NCBI GenBank assembly: GCA_910579645.1
Contig: CAJTVK010000057.1
Span: 1-25,653, forward strand
Origin: an uncultured Lachnospiraceae bacterium
Lineage (GTDB): Bacteria; Bacillota; Clostridia; Lachnospirales; Lachnospiraceae
Length of the DNA stretch: 25,653 bases
Reading direction: 5' to 3'
The stretch's first letter is position 1, and every line of letters begins with the position of its first letter. Below are positions 22,379 through 25,653 of the stretch, piece after piece. A program made the translations under genes and the position numbers. A model generated the notes under the pieces. It made no database searches. It was not told the origin of the DNA and saw only the letters and a program-made list of their open reading frames with translations.

Positions 22379-23044
22379 ATGCGGCATGAATATAAGCATA
22401 GAATAACCTATGGGGATTACCTCATGATAAAAAGCCGTCTGAAAGTGCTGGCGGGACAGGATTCCCATGTGGGCGGCAATGGGACATATACGGTACATAG
22501 TCTTTACTTTGATAATTTGTCGGACAAGGCGCTCCGCGAAAAACTGGACGGGGCGGACAGGCGGGAAAAATTTCGGATTCGTTATTATAATGACGATACG
22601 GATTATATCCGTCTGGAAAAGAAAAGTAAAATATCCGGGCTGTGTGAGAAACAGTCGGCACCGCTTACAAAGGAGGAATGCATGAAAATATGTAATGGGG
22701 AGATTGGGTTCCTGCGGGCATCGGGGCAACCGCTTTTGCAGGAATTGTATGCTAAAATGAGATATCAGCTTCTGAAGCCGAAAGTGATTGTGGACTATGA
22801 AAGGGAGCCGTATGTATATGAGCCGGGAAATGTAAGAATTACGTTTGACAGCAATATTAGGACGAGCCTATATCATAATCGTTTATTCTGCGGGCAGTAT
22901 CCGGGGATTCCGGCCGGAGAAGGCGTGATTTTGGAAGTGAAATATGATGCGTTTCTTCCGGAGATTATGGAACGGGCGGTACGGATACCGTGCAGGCAGG
23001 CGGCTGCTTTCAGTAAGTATGCAGTCTGCAGGAGATATGGATAA
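22379..23044 (+). CDS. VTC-domain protein, polyphosphate polymerase-like
   Basis: The 221-residue protein starts at ATG 22379 behind AGGAGG (22368-22373). A TTG at 22349 is less likely. It matches the VTC tunnel fold, which in yeast Vtc4 makes polyphosphate from ATP. Charged strand motifs that line the tunnel are visible: RHEYKHRI at the start, VHSLYFDN, REKFRIRYY, YIRLEKKSKISG, VIVDYERE and EVKYDAFLP. The length covers the catalytic domain only. There is no SPX sensor and no membrane segment, so it is cytoplasmic. The downstream DUF4956 membrane protein may supply the membrane part. It is the first gene of a three-gene operon, with a 50-bp gap to DUF4956. The family assignment is strong, but the polymer it makes in bacteria is not established. 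Confidence 0.88.
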   Translation: MRHEYKHRITYGDYLMIKSRLKVLAGQDSHVGGNGTYTVHSLYFDNLSDKALREKLDGADRREKFRIRYYNDDTDYIRLEKKSKISGLCEKQSAPLTKEECMKICNGEIGFLRASGQPLLQELYAKMRYQLLKPKVIVDYEREPYVYEPGNVRITFDSNIRTSLYHNRLFCGQYPGIPAGEGVILEVKYDAFLPEIMERAVRIPCRQAAAFSKYAVCRRYG

Positions 23045-23094
23045 AGGGAATGTAAGGAAAAAGGAATAAAAAGGGATAAGAGAGGAATAAAAGT

Positions 23095-23766
23095 ATGACA
23101 TTTAACGATATATTTAAATCATCTTTTCTGGAAAAAGCATCCGGCTTTGCGGCCATGGATTTTGTGCTGGCAATGGTTCTTGCCTTTGCAATGGGGCTGT
23201 TTATTTTTTGGGTATATAAAAAGACATTTAACGGTGTTATGTATTCGGCAAGCTTCGGCGTATCCTTGATGGCTATGACAATGATTACTGCGCTTGTGAT
23301 TCTGGCGGTTACGTCTAATGTGGTGCTGTCCTTGGGAATGGTGGGCGCGCTTTCCATTGTGCGTTTCCGTACAGCCATTAAGGAGCCCATGGACATTGCA
23401 TTCCTGTTTTGGGCCATTGCCGTAGGGATTGTGCTTGGGGCGGGGCTGATTCCTTTGGCCGTTTTCGGTTCTCTGGCCATAGGGGCTGTCTTATGGATTT
23501 TCGTTAACCGGAGGATAAGCGACCATCCGTATATTATGATTATAAACTGTCTGGACAGAAAAGCGGAAGTGCAGGTCACGGAACAGATAAAAGGGGCTGT
23601 GAAAAAATATATGCTGAAATCCAAAACTGTTTCTAATGCAGGAATAGAAATGACGTTTGAGGTGCGGCTGAAAGGGGAAAGTTCGGAATTTGTCAATGAG
23701 GTGTCGGAGACAGAGGGCGTGGAGCATGCGGTCCTTGTCAGCTACAACGGAGATTATATGTCATGA
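23095..23766 (+). CDS. DUF4956 membrane protein
   Basis: The 223-residue protein starts at ATG 23095 after GAGAGGAA. The N-terminal half has three or four membrane segments (FVLAMVLAFAMGLFIFWV; VSLMAMTMITALVILAV; a long stretch around IAFLFWAIAVGIVLGAG and PLAVFGSLAIGAVLWIF). The loop SLGMVGALSIVRFRTAIKEP is the most characteristic DUF4956 feature. The C-terminal 80 residues form a soluble ferredoxin-like or ACT-like domain (HPYIMIINC...VEHAVLVSYNG). The function is unknown. DUF4956 genes are commonly found next to VTC and CotH genes, as here. The stop overlaps the CotH start as ATGA, implying coupled translation. A channel or scaffold for the VTC product is a reasonable guess. Confidence 0.9.
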   Translation: MTFNDIFKSSFLEKASGFAAMDFVLAMVLAFAMGLFIFWVYKKTFNGVMYSASFGVSLMAMTMITALVILAVTSNVVLSLGMVGALSIVRFRTAIKEPMDIAFLFWAIAVGIVLGAGLIPLAVFGSLAIGAVLWIFVNRRISDHPYIMIINCLDRKAEVQVTEQIKGAVKKYMLKSKTVSNAGIEMTFEVRLKGESSEFVNEVSETEGVEHAVLVSYNGDYMS

Positions 23767-25514
23767 GTACCAGCAGATTTTTTAATGCAGTAACAGCCGT
23801 GGCAGTTGCTTTTGCTTTGCTGACTGCCTCGGTTATGTTTTATTTCAGCGGGCAGGAGGCAGCCGAGGCAATGGCACAAGTGCGGAAGATGCCTTACGCC
23901 CGGATATTCGACCGGTTTCAGGTGATGCAGGTGGAAATCGGCATATCCGAAGAAGACTGGGCGGATATGCTTTCCAATCCGTTGGAGGAAGAATATAAGC
24001 ATTGCGATGTGACGGTGAACGGAACCGTTTATGAGGATGCCGCTATCCGGACGAAGGGAAATACCAGTCTAAGCCAAGTGGCTTCCGGTGATTCCGACAG
24101 GTATAGTTTCAAGATTGAATTTGACCATTATGACAAGAATAAATCAATGGAAGGGTTGGATAAATTGGTTCTGAACAATTTATTCTGCGATGCTTCTTAT
24201 GTGAAAGAGTATATTGCCTATGATATCTTCCGTTATATGGGAGTGGAGACTCCTTATTATGCATTTGCGGATATTTCGGTGAACGGGGAAAACGTCGGAT
24301 GCTATATAGCATTGGAAGCCATGGAGGATTCTTTTCTGGAACGTGTTTACGGAGGCAGGGGTAAGCTTTATAAGCCGGAAAGCGACAGGGTAGGGGGATT
24401 CGGGAAAGCGGGAAGAGCGGAACTGCCGGAAGGGATGGAACTGCCGGAAGGGATGGAACTGCCGGAGGGCATGGGACTGCCGGAGGGCATGGGACTGCCG
24501 GAAGGGATGGGACTGCCGGAAGGGATGGAACTGCCGGAAGGGATGGAACTGCCGGAAAGGACGGGACGGAAAGGAACGGAAGTGCCGGAGAATAGGGGAT
24601 TGCGGGAAAGCAAAGCAGAATCGGGAAATACGGAATCGCCAAAGGGGACGGCGGAATGGGAGAACGGAGAAAAGACGGAGCAGCAGGAACGTTCCGGGCC
24701 GTCTGAAAGAAGAGGGCTGCCTGTACATGGGGAATTTACAGGAAACGAAAATCGGCAGCGTGGCATGGAAGAAAAGGGAGGCGGATCGGATTTGGTTTAT
24801 GTGGACGACAATCCGGATAGTTACAAGGATATTTTTGATAATGCTTCCTTTAGCATAACGAAGGAAGACAAGCAGCGTGTCATAAAGGCGTTGGAAAAAC
24901 TCAGTCAGGGGGAGGAATTGGATAGGTATGTGGATGTGGATGCCTGCCTGCGTTATTTTGCGGCTCAGACCTTTATCGTGAATATGGATAGTTACTACGG
25001 AAATTTAAAGCATAACTATTACCTTTATGAAAGAGACGGACAGCTGACAATTCTTCCCTGGGATCTGAATTTGGCTTTCGGAGGATTTCAGGAAAAGGAC
25101 GCTACGGAGGCGGTGAACAGTGCAATTGATACGCCTATGGACGGGCTGGAAGAAAACAGGCCGCTGTTTTCCCGGATGATGGAGACGGAAGAGTATCGGG
25201 AATTATATCATGAATATTTAAACGAGATAGCGGAAAACTATGTGGGCAGCGGGCAGGCGGCAGCCACCCTGGCTCAAATTAATTCGTTAATAACGCCGTA
25301 TGTGAAAGAGGACGCAACTGCATTTTACAGTTATCCGGAATTTACGGAAGCGATAGCAGCCTTGGAAATTTTTTTGCAGCTGCGGGCGGAAAGCGTGGAA
25401 AAACAGCTGAGCGGAGAGATTCCTTCCACATATGAAGAAAGAAGCGCAGATACGGCTTTTGTGGATGCATCGCATATCAGTCTGAGCACTATGGGGGTAC
25501 AGGGGGGAAGATAG
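23763..25514 (+). CDS. CotH-kinase-like protein with split domain and repeat linker
   Basis: The 583-residue protein has an N-terminal signal/anchor helix (about 7-29, FNAVTAVAVAFALLTASVMF), so it is probably outside the membrane. The CotH fold is recognisable: the glycine/basic loop IRTKGNTS (95-102), FKIEFD, LDKLVLNNLFCDASYVKEY, DISVNGENVGCYIALEAM, then after the insert NYYLYERDGQLTILPWDLNLAFGG with probable metal-binding Asp434. In spore coat CotH, such motifs bind ATP and drive protein phosphorylation. Residues about 206-345 are a hydrophilic, low-complexity insertion between the two halves of the fold. It includes seven exact-length LPEGM(E/G) repeats (221-262) and an eighth degenerate unit. 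The gene is translationally coupled to DUF4956. The protein could be a surface kinase. Its phosphate donor and targets are unknown. Confidence 0.88.
   Translation: MSTSRFFNAVTAVAVAFALLTASVMFYFSGQEAAEAMAQVRKMPYARIFDRFQVMQVEIGISEEDWADMLSNPLEEEYKHCDVTVNGTVYEDAAIRTKGNTSLSQVASGDSDRYSFKIEFDHYDKNKSMEGLDKLVLNNLFCDASYVKEYIAYDIFRYMGVETPYYAFADISVNGENVGCYIALEAMEDSFLERVYGGRGKLYKPESDRVGGFGKAGRAELPEGMELPEGMELPEGMGLPEGMGLPEGMGLPEGMELPEGMELPERTGRKGTEVPENRGLRESKAESGNTESPKGTAEWENGEKTEQQERSGPSERRGLPVHGEFTGNENRQRGMEEKGGGSDLVYVDDNPDSYKDIFDNASFSITKEDKQRVIKALEKLSQGEELDRYVDVDACLRYFAAQTFIVNMDSYYGNLKHNYYLYERDGQLTILPWDLNLAFGGFQEKDATEAVNSAIDTPMDGLEENRPLFSRMMETEEYRELYHEYLNEIAENYVGSGQAAATLAQINSLITPYVKEDATAFYSYPEFTEAIAALEIFLQLRAESVEKQLSGEIPSTYEERSADTAFVDASHISLSTMGVQGGR
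24423..24566 (+). repeat. In-frame 18-bp tandem repeats in the CotH-like gene
   Basis: Eight consecutive 18-bp units start at 24423, 24441, 24459, 24477, 24495, 24513, 24531 and 24549. Seven encode LPEGME or LPEGMG and the last encodes LPERTG. Units differ at a few wobble positions (gaagggatg versus gagggcatg). The array lies in the linker of the kinase-like domain and should vary in copy number without shifting frame. Confidence 0.95.
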
Positions 25515-25520
25515 GGCAAT

Positions 25521-25560
25521 GCGAAACAGCCGACGGACAAATGCCCGGCGGCTGTTTCGC
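25521..25560 (+). terminator. Probable terminator of the VTC-DUF4956-CotH operon
   Basis: A perfect 12-bp stem GCGAAACAGCCG (25521-25532) / CGGCTGTTTCGC (25549-25560) with a 16-nt loop containing a further CGG/CCG pairing lies 6 bp after the CotH stop. The T-tract is weak (TTAATG). No gene is seen from here to the window end. Confidence 0.65.
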
Positions 25561-25653
25561 TTAATGACATTGGTCCGGACGGATAAAATTGACTTTTAGT
25601 GACAGTTCAGCCTGAATGCCGTGTTGAGAGGCGGACGCACGAGAGGGATTTTT

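Noticed and set aside
21470..22729. Minus-strand frame of 419 codons opposite the chemotaxis receptor and the start of the VTC gene
   Set aside because: It is antisense to two clear genes and crosses a terminator and repeat copy B. The composition is rich in Cys, His and Arg, as expected for reverse-strand readings.
24423..24566. CRISPR-like array
   Set aside because: The units are contiguous 18-bp coding repeats without spacers, inside a clear reading frame.
24549..24566. LPERTG as a sortase LPxTG signal
   Set aside because: It reads LPxxTG, lies mid-protein in a repeat array, and no hydrophobic segment or basic tail follows.
24109..24766. Minus-strand proline/phenylalanine-rich repeat proteins
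   Set aside because: These are antisense readings of the 18-bp repeat array in the CotH-like gene. Three minus frames all look repetitive because the DNA is repetitive.

Overview
The window looks like a chromosomal segment of a gut-type Firmicute, most likely a Lachnospiraceae-like member of the Clostridia. This is an inference from AGGAGG-type ribosome binding sites, Gram-positive lipoprotein signals, a spore-maturation gene remnant, two CUT1 sugar ABC systems, GH112 phosphorylase, and a VTC/DUF4956/CotH gene set. No rRNA, tRNA, CRISPR array, intact insertion sequence or phage gene was found.

Layout. Positions 1-1226 are a decayed zone: the tail of a nuclease/transposase-like ORF with its terminator, an orphan 3' piece of spmA, a small membrane protein and a triple 17-bp repeat. 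Positions 1227-3499 carry a type I asparaginase and a ferredoxin-like aldo/keto reductase. Positions 3803-9277 form a carbohydrate-use operon: lipoprotein binding protein, attenuator hairpin, two permeases and a GH112 beta-galactosyl phosphorylase, closed by a terminator. A converging AraC regulator (9324-10193, minus) and a divergent cytoplasmic sulfatase (10602-11954, plus) follow. Their intergenic region holds an inverted-repeat operator candidate and two heavily structured leaders. Together these genes suggest import of a (possibly sulfated) galactosyl disaccharide of host-glycan type, desulfation in the cytoplasm, and phosphorolysis.

Positions 12120-14814 hold single genes: a bacteriohemerythrin with an extra C-terminal domain, a membrane-anchored unknown protein, and a lipoprotein with possible OB-fold repeats. 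Positions 14991-19513 (minus) are a complete second CUT1 ABC operon in the order ATPase, permease, permease, binding protein. It has a strong promoter, a palindrome near its start point and 4-bp ATGA overlaps. Its ATPase might also serve the first transporter, which has none. An XRE-type regulator lies upstream.

Positions 20109-22268 hold a methyl-accepting chemotaxis protein gene flanked by two direct copies of a 52-bp intergenic repeat. Positions 22379-25514 are a compact operon of a VTC polyphosphate-polymerase-like protein, a DUF4956 membrane protein and a CotH-kinase-like protein whose domain is split by a long linker with an 18-bp/6-residue tandem repeat. I consider this last operon the best candidate for a poorly described system: possible membrane-coupled polyphosphate synthesis with a surface kinase.
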